Translations under genes and position numbers: made by a program
Shown: positions 1 through 10,954 of the stretch, piece by piece
How positions within the stretch are numbered: the first letter of the stretch is position 1
Layout of the letters: the number at the start of each line of letters is the position of its first letter
Assembly (NCBI RefSeq): GCF_000499845.2
Contig: NC_023754.2
Coordinates: 6,712,477 to 6,776,476, forward strand
Reading direction: 5' to 3'
Length of the DNA stretch: 64,000 nt
From: Phaseolus vulgaris
Taxonomy: Eukaryota > Streptophyta > Magnoliopsida > Fabales > Fabaceae
Notes under the pieces: model-generated
The model's input: only the letters and a program-made list of their open reading frames with translations
What the model was told of the DNA's origin: nothing
The model's database searches: none

Positions 1-420
1 ACTTGGTCGGACAATGCCACCTTTTCTATGGTCGTCAGGACCAAAGGAACACCAATACCTACATTGAGATGGTATTAAACTCTGAAGTAGAATGCAAAAA
101 ACAATAACGATGAAGAAGTGATTCCCAATGAAGACAATTACAACTTACAAAATGTACTCTAGTATCCCATCAACCTTTTGCTTGAAAGGCGTTGATGGAG
201 ACCGTCGACGCCTTGCTTCAACATGAAATCTTGTAGGACATTCTTTATTATTGGATTCACCCCTCACAAAATCATCAACTCTAGCAAATGGTATTAGAGC
301 AACTCTATCTAATTTATCATGCCAACCTTCCACTTTTGACCACACTAGGTCAAGAGAGGAAATTTCCAATGTGGGAGGATTTTGTACTGGAAGGGATAAA
401 ATTGCATCCCATCTGGCCAT
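1..420 (-). CDS. SWIM zinc-finger family protein, N-terminal exons (partial gene)
   Basis: The first coding exon is 420..149, starting at an ATG whose product begins MARWDAILSLPVQNPPTLE. It ends at a GT donor (148-147) after ILEYI. A 90-bp intron (148..59) follows with its AG at 60-59, and exon 2 (58..1) continues in frame as LYWCSFGPDDHRKGG before leaving the window. I recognise this start from the plant-wide family annotated as SWIM-type zinc finger proteins (Arabidopsis At1g60560-like). That family's molecular role is not established and its zinc-binding SWIM and transposase-like parts lie downstream, outside this window. The KECPTRFHVEARRRR stretch fits the conserved basic N-terminal region. 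A CAG at 450-448 could be the acceptor of an intron in the 5' leader. The family call rests on remembered similarity; the exon structure is seen directly. Confidence 0.85.
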
Positions 421-1837
421 GGTATATTAACACGAAATGAATTTTTCCTGTTTAAAACCCACTATCAATTGATTTTGCAATTAGCATTATAATTATGATG
501 TCCAATCTCCAAAGAAACTGCAAGCACAGTTGAAGACACTGTCATTGTGACAATATTCTAAATTGTACAAAGGAAGTACAGTTGAAGGAAAGGTTCCCAT
601 GAATTTCATGATTGTAAATTCTTTTTAAAGGAAAGCAAGGATTAGAGGAAGAACTGGATTAAATGGAAGCCAAATAAATTCAAATTGCAAGAATAGGAGG
701 AAAAAGTGCTACTACTTCAATCACACACAAACACACACTAGCAGACTCAAATACTTCTAATAATATTAGGTGTCAAAACCATATAAAATATAACTTTCAA
801 TTCATCTAATTACCTTTAAACTTACATACAAACAGTTATTTAACTGAAAATCAAAATATATTATTTTACTTTACTATCCAAGACTATTATTACCAATAAC
901 TGACAGGAGCAACCTAAAAAGATGCTACCATGCTACACATATACAAATGCTAAAAAATACAGTCAAAATTAAAGAAATATTTGTCTTTAAATCAAAATTC
1001 ATAGTCTATATATGGTGTCTGTCATCAATCTACAGCATAATTAACAATATGAACAACAAAAGCAACAATACAAAGAGAGAGATAGAGGAATGAATTTAAC
1101 ATGCACTGCCAAAAGTACGACTGAACATAGAGTAGCTATTTAAGCAGTCAAACTCAAGATTCTATTCAGACTCAGGAACTGGATACAGAATCGTAAATCA
1201 TTTACATGATATATGAAACTAATATGAATATGCATTATGCATATAACATAGCATAGCATAAATCAGAGGGGAGAACCCGTATAAGACACCACATGCTTAA
1301 TTAATAATCATAGGGTCCTGTTTGGAGGAAACTTCTCTACAAGCACATCCAAGAGAGAGAAATGAGAAGGATAGTTGGGAAAGCTGAAATTAACTTCTGC
1401 ATAAACTAAAATTTAGCCTATATACGAGTTAAAATTCAGATTCTGAGAAAACTAATAGACATTAACTTCTACAAATTAGCTAATCCTTCTCATTCTTCTC
1501 TCACAGGTCTTCCTTCAAATATATTCTTAATTGATAATCATAAATTAATAATCATAAAAAACTCAATACCTAAACTCCGTACATAATTGATAACTCCACA
1601 AGTGATAAATGACAAATAATGCAAGTTGAAATACGTAGTAGTGCCTAGTGACTACTCCTAGTACAAAACACAAGACATGAACCAGTGAAGCACAGAAACA
1701 GAGAAGCCAAACAGAGTTTTAAGCTATGGTCGCAGTGGTTCCGGCAACAGCTTTGGGGGTTGGGTTTGTGCTAGAGGTTGAAAAAGACGCAGTGTTGGGG
1801 TTACAGACGAAGTTACTTTTGGACTTTCTTTCAGGGC
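421..1837. other. Upstream noncoding region of the SWIM gene
   Basis: No supported coding sequence. The minus-strand leader of the SWIM gene lies immediately next to its ATG, with a possible intron acceptor 28 bases upstream. The rest is AT-rich and presumably holds the 5' leader intron and promoter. I could not pick a transcription start. Confidence 0.4.
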
Positions 1838-2740
1838 AATTGCTTCCCGCACCATATCACCACCTGATTTCACGAAAAAGACGAAACTATCCACCATATC
1901 ACCACCCGATTTCACGAAAAAGACGAAACTATCCTTAAAAAAAAATTCTGAAATATGTGTTCTAGATTATTTTTTTCCGAAACAAAATTTTATATTACGG
2001 ATTTTTTTATCCATAATGGAATTTTTATTTTTTTTCTCGATTTTCATTTTCAAAACATAATAATCTCTTTTCCAGATTTTTTTTCCTCGAATATATTATT
2101 TTTTTTTTGGATTTTTTTTTTCTGAAATAAAATTTTAATTTTTTTTTTGGATTTTTATTTCCGAAACTCAATAACCACTTCCAGATTTATTTTTCCAAAA
2201 TATATTATTTTCATTTCCGAATTTTTATTTCCAGAATTAAGGGTATTTTTGGAAATTAAAAAAATATGTTGGGTGCAGGTTAAAAATGATTGGGTGTAAG
2301 AAGCATTTGCATTTTTAACCTGCACCCAACATATTTTTTTAATTTTTAAAATTATCCTTTATTCTAGAAATAAAAATATAGAATTGAAAATAATATATTC
2401 CGTAAAAATAAATCTGGAAGAGGTTATTGAGTTTCAGAAATAAAAATCCAAAAAAAAAAATCTGAAATTGAAAACAATACATTCTAGAAAAGCATATCCA
2501 GAAGAAAGATTATTGTGTTCTAGAAATGAAAATTCGGAAAAAAAATGAAAAACTCATTATGGATAAGAAAATCCGTAATATAAAAAATTCGTTCTGGAAA
2601 AAAAAATGCGAAACACATATTCCGGAAAAGAGAGTCTGGACGGTATTTTTATATGCACCTATTTTTTTAAGGACATTTTCGTCTTTTCCACTGGAATTGG
2701 GTGTAGCAATATGGTGCAGGAAGCAATTGTCTTCCTCTTA
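1838..2740. mobile_element. Foldback / hairpin MITE-like element with long inverted repeats
   Basis: The two halves are imperfect reverse complements over about 430-450 bases. The left outer part (CAATTGCTTCCCGCACC near 1840) pairs with GGTGCAGGAAGCAATTG near 2715-2735. The left CGAAAAAGACGAAACTATCC pairs with GGACATTTTCGTCTTTTCC near 2670-2690. The innermost part is a perfect 31-bp stem (2258-2288 with 2310-2340) around a 21-base loop. It has no coding capacity. A Mutator-type foldback origin is possible, but I found no clear target-site duplication. The transcript would form a long hairpin. Confidence 0.7.
1851..1934. repeat. 42-bp tandem duplication
   Basis: Two adjacent copies (1851-1892 and 1893-1934) differ at one base (CACCTGATTTC versus CACCCGATTTC). 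They lie in the left arm of the foldback element. The right arm has only one counterpart, so the duplication arose after the inverted repeat formed. Confidence 0.9.
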
Positions 2741-3296
2741 TGGGCTTAGATTTTCCAGGCCCAAATCTAAAGTAAAAGAAGAGAATTGTAGGAGGCAATT
2801 GCTTTCTGCGCCTGATATTTTTGAACTTGCACTCGATGTTTAATGTGAAATAATAAAAATATTTTTTTTAATTTTAAAATAAAAGCTCCGAATAATTTTT
2901 GTTCAATTTTGTATATGAAATAATTTTGTGTTTATTCTATTTTCATAAGCAGTTTAGTTATGCTTAAATTTACATTTAAGATGAGCGACATAGACACAAA
3001 ATTTTCTTACGATAAACAATTATAGAGTTTTAGAGAAAAACATAATGTAATATAATTTTAAAAAAAATTACTAGTTTGTATTTGTATATGATACAATCAT
3101 ACCAACCATTTTTTAAGAGATACTGGTAATTATAGCACAAATCATTTAAAATAATACTTTCACCATATTTTAATTATTTTTCAATTTTAGTTATTCAAAT
3201 TTCATATTTACATAAAAGAGGAAAAAAATATTAACTTTAAATGTAAGTATAAATTTTTATATTATTATTTTAAAAAGAAACAATTCTCTTAAAAAA
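2741..3296. other. AT-rich intergenic stretch
   Basis: No gene supported. A second CAATTGCTTTCTGCGCC, similar to the foldback end, occurs near 2795; beyond it the sequence is AT-rich with no recognisable domain. Confidence 0.4.
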
Positions 3297-3666
3297 AACT
3301 TTATCAAGCATGTCTTAAACTCATCAGAATTTAGAGCATAAGTGATAATGCTCTTAGCAATACAATCATATTGAGCTCTTTTATTTTCACTCTTAGTCCA
3401 TTGGGACCAAGGTTACTCAATGAAACACCATCTTTTTTTCAAATTTGGGTACAAAATGGCCATTTACAATAGCAACCCATATTCCTCTATCAATTGATTC
3501 AAGAAAGATTTTCATTCTAATATTCCAGAATTGATAATTCAATCCCTAAAACAAATGTGGCCTATTTATTGAAGCACCTTCCCCAAAGAGTAGTTTTCAG
3601 CCATTTTAAAAGGTCTAAGGATAAAAAACTTGAATGACTTTCAAGAACTCAGCTCCTGATGCCAAT
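3297..3666 (-). pseudogene. Sirevirus-like Copia gag remnant (5' end of a minus-strand element)
   Basis: On minus this stretch matches, base for base in many places, the gag start and primer-binding region of the complete element at 58246-58630. The shared parts are the GKGASINRPPLF region, the WKVRMKIFMES region and the untranslated segment ending at the LTR border (GATGCCAAT next to TGTTAG). It has several frame disruptions and is truncated at about 3297. It joins directly to the LTR on its right, which is therefore the 5' LTR of a minus-strand element. Confidence 0.75.
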
Positions 3667-4718
3667 TGTTAGAACTAAAGGCCTTAAACAAGAGGGGGTG
3701 AATTGTTTTTTAAAGATTTTTGCAAGTATTGAAGGTAGAGTGAAAGACTATGAAGAATCAATCAATTAAAATTTTGTTCAGCCAAATAGGAAACTGCTTT
3801 TAGTTTGATTCCGAAAAAGTAACCTGTTGTTTTTTACAAAACAACCAGTTGTTTATACCAACAAATTTGAAAACCAAAGATAAAACGGTTTAATGAGTGT
3901 AGGGATAGAGAAATTCACACAAGATGTTTATATTGGTTCACACTTAATCAAGAGTTACATCCAGTCCTCAGCTAACCACTGAGAATTCACTATGTAATCA
4001 AACCTAGATTACAAACCACACACCAAAAGTGATGATCTTGAACCCCTCAAGAACACACACCACTTTTGACAAAACACACAATTTCCAGAAACACTTTCTG
4101 AAACTACATCACACTAGTACACACAGAAATACAATGTTTAGTGAAGAAGGGAATATAATACACCTGCGTAAAATCAAAGATTAAAGTTCAGAATTATAAG
4201 ACAATCCTATTCCACACTTGAGATTATCCAAAAGCTCTTTGAAATCTTGAAAACTATTTTTGATTGATCTCTCTTTTTTAGTTAATGCATAGGAGCATAA
4301 AACAATCTTTTTATACTCCAATCAGATGGTCAAAGCTAAAATCAAGAACCAAACACAATTTGAATCATTTAAAACAAATTGGAACAACTTAACATTAAGG
4401 TTTTCAGAAAAACAACCAGTTGAATTCTCGAAACAACCGGTTGAATTAGTATGATAACAAAACAAAGCCAAACTTTTCAAACTCATTTTAAAAGCCACTA
4501 AGTGTCAAACAATCGGTTGAATCGACATTTCAACAGATTGAAATTTCACACTCTTAAGAAAACTCATCTTTTTCAAAAGGATTAAGATTCAATTAACCTT
4601 GGATAATCTTAAATAGTGGATTAACAATTAAAAGACTACTAGACACACACATAAAAAAACAACAAAGTCTCCAAGCATCCCTCTTGAATTTGGAGACATC
4701 AAAGCACCTTGTTCAACA
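3667..4718 (-). mobile_element. Sirevirus-like LTR (5' LTR of truncated minus-strand element)
   Basis: The boundaries are TGTTAGAACT at the left and TTGTTCAACA at the right, the same TGTT...AACA termini as the LTR pair at 50479 and 58631. It contains several AACAACCAGTTG-type near-palindromes typical of this family. Its right edge falls inside a Copia reverse transcriptase reading frame on plus, so this element inserted into an older Copia copy. A matching TSD cannot be shown because the other end is lost. Confidence 0.75.
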
Positions 4719-4878
4719 TATGTTTCTCAACCTTCTGGCTTTAAAGATAACAAATATCTTTAACATGTTTTCAAGCTAAAAAAGGCTCTATATGGATTGA
4801 AGCAGGCACCTAGGTAGTGGTATAAGAAGCTTAGCAATTTTCTCTTATCTCATGGCTATGAGAGAGGAAAAATTGATA
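4719..4878 (+). pseudogene. Copia reverse transcriptase fragment
   Basis: Plus-strand translation reads YVSQPSGFKDNKYL, then, after a stop, KLKKALYGLKQAPR, and after a second stop WYKKLSNFLLSHGYERG. This is the conserved Copia/Sirevirus RT segment just upstream of the YVDD motif. The fragment starts where the adjacent LTR ends and stops abruptly near 4878, where the sequence switches to the extra ORF found downstream of pol. An internal deletion has therefore removed the end of RT and RNase H. Confidence 0.8.
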
Positions 4879-6674
4879 AGTTTTCACGTGGGTGCGCAAA
4901 AATTAGAAAAAAGGGTTCTAGTCTTCATCACAACATGGATGCTTACACCAAGAAGGAGTAATCATTTAGTTCTGACCGAAGAGGACCTTGTGTTGGTATA
5001 TTGCATTATGAAAGGAATAAAAGTCAATTGGATTTATATCTTCAAGGAGCACATGCTCAAGTCAATCAAGCTAAGTGACTATAGATTTCCCTATTGTAAG
5101 AATTAATGGCCTTGACAAGAGAAGGGTGAATTGTTTAAGGAAATTTTTTCGCAAATACTGGCTAAGAATGAAGATTGATGTTGATTTCAAATCAAAGAAT
5201 CAGATTAACCAAGAAAACAAATTTGTTAAAACTGTTATAAAAAATTTAACCGATTGTTTAAGACATCAGAAAATAAATCACAATTCAAACAGATTTTAAA
5301 TGAGTGAGAGAGAGAAGATCACAAAAACAATTATATTGATTCACTCCTTACTAGAGTTACATCCAGTCTCCAGAAAACCATTGGGTATTCACTAGGTAAC
5401 CAACAACAGATTACAACACACCACAACCTCAAAGAGGTGATCTTAACCACTCAAGAACTCACCCTCTTTGACTTCACACGCACAGTCAGAACAATCCTCT
5501 GACCTTACAGATACAAGAATTCAAACTAAAGAACAATTACAAGAGAATATGGAACATATTACACCTGATTACAGGAAATCACAGTTGCTGCTAATCCACT
5601 CTTTAACCAAAGCACAACCCAAAGCAATCTTGCTTTCTTGAATCCAAACTTTCACAAAATCTTTTTTGAAACACTTGTTGTGTGTTTCAAATAAGAAGGG
5701 GAATCACAGTTTTATAACTAATCAAACTAGGCGTTTTAATCAGTTAAACTTGAGCCAAAATAGTTTGTAAATAACTGAAAACAGATTTAACAGTTTTATG
5801 AAAAGCTGTTAAGAAATTCAAAAATCAACTGGTTGAAAAGAAGATTTAACCAGTTGAATTGGTTTTGACAGTTAAGTCAACCAAAACTAGAACATTTCAA
5901 AAACCCTTCACATAGGCTGAGGAAAAACAACAGATTAAAACGAGAAATCAACAGGTTGTTTTTGACTTAGCTTTGAAAAACATTTTTCTTTTCAAAAACC
6001 AGATTGATTTAGTTGTGAATTGATTTAGTTGTGAATTGATTTGGAGTGGATCTAGCAAATTCTAAACTAACTAGAACAAAAACCCTAAATACAACAACAA
6101 GATCTCCAAGTTGTCTTCATGGATTTGGAGGCATCAAAGCTTCATGTTCAACACCTATGTTATTCTAATTTCTAAATTTCTTCAATATTTTGAGGTTAAT
6201 TTTGAGAAAGAACTAAATGAAACAATCAAGCAATCACATGAGATCAATAATGGATCATTAGTCAAGATGGGCTTTGTGAAAATGAATGACAGGTGGGTAA
6301 GCAAAGAAGATGAGTACCGTATGGCTAGATAAAGTCATGGTGTTGGACCTAGTGGGACAAGTGGAGTTGTTGATGATTACAACTTGCAAGCCATGGTACC
6401 ATATGTTCCTCTAGTTGAAAGAAGTGAACCTCTTTCTAGTTTTGAAAGATTGATGGTGAACAAGCTTGATTTCATCTCTGTAACACAGAAGGAACATTAT
6501 GAAAGGGCTGAAGCAAGGTTTGAACACCTTGATCAGCAAATTGAAGCAATGCAAGAGCAACTGTTAATTTTATACCATTGCGATGATCAATTTTTGTTTT
6601 TGTTGATTTTAGTCTCTCCATTTTTTTTCTATTTGTTGAAGACAAATGGGGGAGAAAAATATTGTTGTTGTTAA
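4879..6674 (+). pseudogene. Extra (env-like / Transposase_32-like) ORF of a Sirevirus-like Copia element, split by a solo LTR
   Basis: Two segments (4879-5094 and 6154-6674) form one reading frame when the inserted LTR at 5095-6153 is ignored. The first contains ITTWMLTPRRSNHLVLTEED; the second starts VILISKFLQYFEVN and later reads SSFERLMVNKLDF and EHLDQQIEAMQEQL. The same protein, in the same order, lies at 54934-56130 on minus in a better-preserved element. It resembles the domain called putative plant transposon protein; its function is unknown. One stop (after EDEYRMAR, near 6330) breaks the second segment. The sequence past 6640 (AAATGGGGGAGA) looks like a polypurine tract, so this ORF sits between pol and the 3' LTR, the place of env-like genes in Sireviruses. 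Confidence 0.7.
5095..6153. mobile_element. Solo Sirevirus-like LTR with 5-bp TSD
   Basis: The LTR runs from TGTAAGAATT to ATGTTCAACA (1059 bp) and is flanked on both sides by CCTAT (5090-5094 and 6154-6158), a perfect 5-bp target duplication. It contains no internal element sequence, so it is a solo LTR left by recombination between two LTRs. It interrupts the extra ORF exactly at a tyrosine codon. The internal A-rich repeats and the GGTGAATTGTTTAAGG start match the 3667 and 50479 LTRs at family level. Confidence 0.92.
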
Positions 6675-7397
6675 AACACCATTGTTGGATTCTTTTTTAT
6701 ATTTTGAATGTTGTGTGTTTCTTGTAGGGGTTGTCCGAGAGTGCATGTAAGCATCTTTGCTTACTCGACTCGAGGTTGGGGGACTGTGTGTCTCCTATAC
6801 CTACTCAGTTTCTTGGCAAAGTTGTTGACTACTTGGATATTTTCCGCATGGGTTGCTCGATAAACTTATCGCTAGCTTGAACGTTATGACATCGTTAAAT
6901 CGGTCGATCGATCTTCCCAACCACCTGCGGCCAAGCCTTAACTAACCTCTTTCTCAACAAAATTTCTTAAGCATGAGCCGAAACCAAAAATATCATTTAC
7001 AATGTTCCACTTAAAGAGGTGATTACAGGTACAAAGAGGAGAGAAAAAGAGGGAGAGAATTGACTTTTTTGAATCTAAAATTAGACATTTATATTTGGAT
7101 AAATTAGTGCACTAATACTCTAGTTAAAAACTAATAATCCTTAAACGGAAGCACATAATAATAAAGGGTAAGTAGGTAACTTCACTCATCCTTAATTCTA
7201 TTGAAAGGTCATACCAAGTTAATCAACCAAAAACCATTTTTAGTATCTAAATCTAAATCTAATACAATTGTAGGTAGCACAAACGAAAGCTTTTTCCACG
7301 TGTCATTCTCACGTATTTTTGGGAAAAAAAATTTAGAAAGAAAATTACTTAAAGAAGAAAGGTGGATGATAGTTGTCGTTTTGCTGTCAAATTAATA
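6675..7397. other. Noncoding, retroelement debris
   Basis: No gene. Near 6773-6795 there is a purine-rich CGAGGTTGGGGGACTGTG stretch, which could be a polypurine tract and LTR start of another Gypsy remnant. One copy of a 39-bp exact repeat shared with 9654-9692 lies at 7245-7283. Confidence 0.35.
7245..7283. repeat. 39-bp exact direct repeat, copy 1
   Basis: It starts ATCTAAATCTAAATCTAATA and continues without mismatch for 39 bases. The identical sequence recurs in direct orientation at 9654-9692, 2.4 kb downstream. The flanks differ. Confidence 0.9.
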
Positions 7398-8562
7398 TGA
7401 TTCTAGCGTAGACTTGTGTAACACTAGAGAGATGATAGTATAATTGTGGACAAATGTCCCCAAGTTGTCTCCCAACGAATCCAATAGTAAAATCAGTTGA
7501 TCAGGGTTTAAAATCTACCTGCAAGCAATAAAAGTTAGCAATAACAATAAAGATAAAAAGGGGGTTTGAGATAGTTGTGCAGAAAATATAAAAGAGATTA
7601 AAATAGCAAATAAAAAAAAACGGTTGATCCCAAGTTCTTCCACCATTGAATTCTTCACAGGTTCTCTAAAGATTAATCTTTTCTCAATCCTCCAACAGAG
7701 CTCAACCAGATTGAACATGCGCCGATCTGATACAACTGAAACTCACCAGTAAAGCATGCGTCTACTAGTTTAATCAATACCCACTTTGTTCCATGCGTAT
7801 ACTCCATGGGAATGCTTACCTCCTCTCCCTTGAATCATGCGCCCAAGAAATTAATTAGAACAAAGCGAACTAACTAAGAAACCAAAGTTTAAGATAAGGA
7901 AGACTCTCAATCATGCGTTCAAGTACAACCTCTCACAAAAACTAGTTTTCCAGGAGATTAGACAATAAAAACAACTGCTATAGAGAATTAAAAATCGAAA
8001 CTTTTATTGAACAAAACCTCAGAACTCAATGGGGAATTACAAAAGAATCAACCAAAAAGGTTTAGCCTTCCATGCGGAGACAAAACAAAAGAATTACTAA
8101 GAAGAAAATAAACTAAGAAAACCCTATGCAGCTCTCTCTTTTTCTCCTTGATGCTTGTGTCCTTTTATAGGCTTTTCTGCTCCAAGGATCTTGGGAAAAT
8201 ATTGCAGTTTAGATTTTGTAAACAGTTTCCACTTTCCATAATTCTTTTTATTTTGCATAAGATTTGCTTCCAATTCTGTTTCTGGAATCTTGTAGCTTTT
8301 ATTTTCTCTTTCTTCTCCTCAAAATATTTTTTCTGTTTTGGTTCAAGAAGCAACTTGGACTTTTACATATTTGGCCCATTCACAAAGGTAGATGCTTCCT
8401 CTGGATAATTTACTCTAAAAACACAAAATTAATAATAATAATAGTTAAGGCCTAATTAAACCCAATTATAAGAATATTAATTAAAACAATGGATTTATTT
8501 ATTATTATAGTCCAAAAATCTATGAATAAGGCTAGTGAGTGTGAATAAATATATGCTCATCA
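7398..8562 (-). mobile_element. Possible Athila-like LTR
   Basis: Bounded by TGATTCTAG and TATGCTCATCA, so it has TGAT...ATCA-type ends. On minus it starts TGATGAGCATATATTTATTC and contains a long untranslated segment with AATAAAAGTTTCG, consistent with an LTR transcript end. No flanking TSD and no internal coding part is visible, so this is a tentative call. No protein-coding gene is supported here. Confidence 0.35.
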
Positions 8563-8565
8563 GTG

Positions 8566-8663
8566 GACACGTGTCACAAGCAAATGCTCTCTCATTCAGT
8601 TGGGCTCAAAGGTCGACACATGTCAAAAATTGATGCTCTCTCATTTAGTTGGGCTTAAATTCA
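8566..8663. repeat. 49-bp imperfect tandem duplication
   Basis: The copies at 8566-8614 and 8615-8663 share GACAC.TGTCA, TGCTCTCTCATT.AGTTGGGCT and their spacing. They differ at several positions. Confidence 0.75.
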
Positions 8664-8689
8664 AGAACTAACCCAATTCCTCTTCTCCC

Positions 8690-8965
8690 CAATTCCTCTT
8701 CTCTACCAAAATTAGGGTTTCATAATAGGGTTTCAGATTTTTTCTGCTGGCACTGCCTTCCATTTTTCCTTTCCTATGTATCACTATGCAATGCAAAATC
8801 CAACAGATGTTGTAGATATATCACAGAGCACCATTTTCAGGTAATCCTTTTTGAATTTGAATTTACGATTTCTCACTCCGCTTTACCTCTCTCTCAAACC
8901 CTCATACCTTTCTCTCTCCGAAACCCTAATTATCTCTGAAACCCTCACGCTCCTCTCCTCTGCAA
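8690..8965 (+). promoter_or_regulatory. Telo-box-rich, pyrimidine-rich leader region
   Basis: At least five AAACCCT(A)/TAGGGTTT motifs occur in 270 bases (near 8711, 8725, 8898, 8922 and 8970), in both orientations, embedded in CT-rich sequence. Such telo-boxes are known in promoters and leaders of plant genes for ribosome biogenesis and translation. A splice donor (TTTTCAG/GTAATCC, about 8840) follows, and a possible second leader exon lies at 9420-9467 (CTGCAG/GAGATC ... CAGAAG/GTATTT). This looks like the 5' end of a spliced transcript feeding into the Helitron-derived region; whether it is active is unknown. Confidence 0.5.
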
Positions 8966-9653
8966 ACAAAACCCTATCATTAATGTTTTTCACAATTTTG
9001 GTAGTTGTGATGATGGCGTAATGGAAAACTCTTTTTTCCAATAAGAGATTTGTAGAAATGACGCTTAGTTTTGAAATTTGAAATGGTAATGACTATCACT
9101 ACATATACGATGTTGTATTGAGCATTTTATGATTTGATTTTGGTTTTTTGGTTTTTCATTTGAAATTGGGGTTTTCTGAGTTTGCTATGGTTGTTTCTAT
9201 TTTTTTTCTCTTCCTGTTCTTTTTTGTTTTCTTCTATTTTATGGGGTTTTCTGAGTTTGCAAATGTTTATTCATTTTCTTCAAATGTTCGTGTGTTCATG
9301 TGTTATTTGGTGTTTTTGATCCAAGTTCAAAAGGTCTGTAAAAGTAATTGTGTTTGTGTTTATTATTATTATTATTAATATTATTTTTTAGTCTAATGAT
9401 ACTTTCTTACTTCTGCAGGAGATCTAGTGTAGTTCCATTTTGGCGCTTCTGATCCAAATTTCAGAAGGTATTTTAGCGCTTCTAACAGTTCTCAAAGAAA
9501 AGATTGATTATGCACAATTAACAATTTCAAAGAAAAGATTGATTATGCAAAATAATATTAGTTAAGATGCTTGGTTTGAAATGGACATACATCCTAAATT
9601 ACACCCGTTTTAATTTATTTCATGACTTCTAATAATTAGATGAAAGAAATCTA

Positions 9654-9692
9654 ATCTAAATCTAAATCTAATACAATTGTAGGTAGCACAAA
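9654..9692. repeat. 39-bp exact direct repeat, copy 2
   Basis: Identical to 7245-7283 over all 39 bases, same orientation. Next to it, the fragment ATTAGATGA occurs on both sides of this copy, which could mark a filler or template-switch insertion. Confidence 0.9.
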
Positions 9693-10954
9693 TTAGATGA
9701 GAATGAACAACTTATTTTGATGATTAGTAGGCACAGCCTGCCGCAGAGCTATATGCATAGTAAAATTGATATCATAGTAATATGAACTATAGAACATTCA
9801 ATGGTACAAAAAATAACATTTGAAGCACACTATTGAATTTGACAGATAATATGACACATTCAATATCTACCTTGGGAAGCAACAAATATCAATAGACAAT
9901 CTTTTCTAGAATTTTTCATAAAATGGGCCTTTTAAATCTTTGTCAGGAAATTTTGTAAACAAAGCATATAACTTTTGGAATGTGCAAGTAACTTTTCCTT
10001 GCATTATATTATTAGATTATTGTTACAATTTGACTGTTTTTTCTTAATCTCTTTTTTCTACCTTAATTTGTTTTTTCTTTAGCAAAATAAGCGTACCATG
10101 TAGTACACATATGGTAATAAAATTACATTAAAGTAAGTCATTATTCTGCACATCATTGGAATAAGCCAATTATCAAAAAGTCAAACTGCATCCAAAATTT
10201 CATTGGTTATTCCCGCTCTAAACTTTCTGTGATTTCAGTAGGTATTTGTAAAATTGTTTTGTGAAAAGAATTTAACAACCAATGATCTTCAGTATCAACA
10301 TTATATGCATATGGAGCCAGATGAGTCAAAGTTGGCAAGAAATCGAAGGAAGATCATCCTTCAGAATAAGTTACACGGAAAGGCTACAAAAGTTACAACA
10401 GGTAGTACCACAAATGCAGTTCATGTTTTTATATACAATTTAAGTTCACCCTTCATTACTTGATTTGTTCATACACTGAGATTAAAGTTACAAGAAACCT
10501 ATTTTAAGAATATTTAGATGAAGTTTTGTATGTTGGTCATTATTTCATGGTAATGTATTAGAATGAGAACTGGATTGCAGATATGAGTGAAAAATCAAAC
10601 AACAATCCAACAAAGAAAATGAAGATGGTTTTGAACCAAGAATGTAGAAGGCAGAGGAATAAGTTAAGTAGTACTTCATATGGATTAAACTACACACACA
10701 AGATGGTTTCTGTCATAGAGAGTAAGGAGGAGTGGTGTTTGTCAAGTGATGTTAATTTACAGGGAAAAGTTATTCATATTTCAGGTTTGGTTTTATATTC
10801 ACTAAATTTTTTAGGCTTTAGAATGAAATTTTTATCAATTAGCTGCTAATGTATTTAATATACAAATTTAAATTTTAATGCAGATGTACATCACACTTCA
10901 TCCGAAAATGCAACAGAGGAAGTTGACATTGTTGTTACTTCGGAATATACAACC

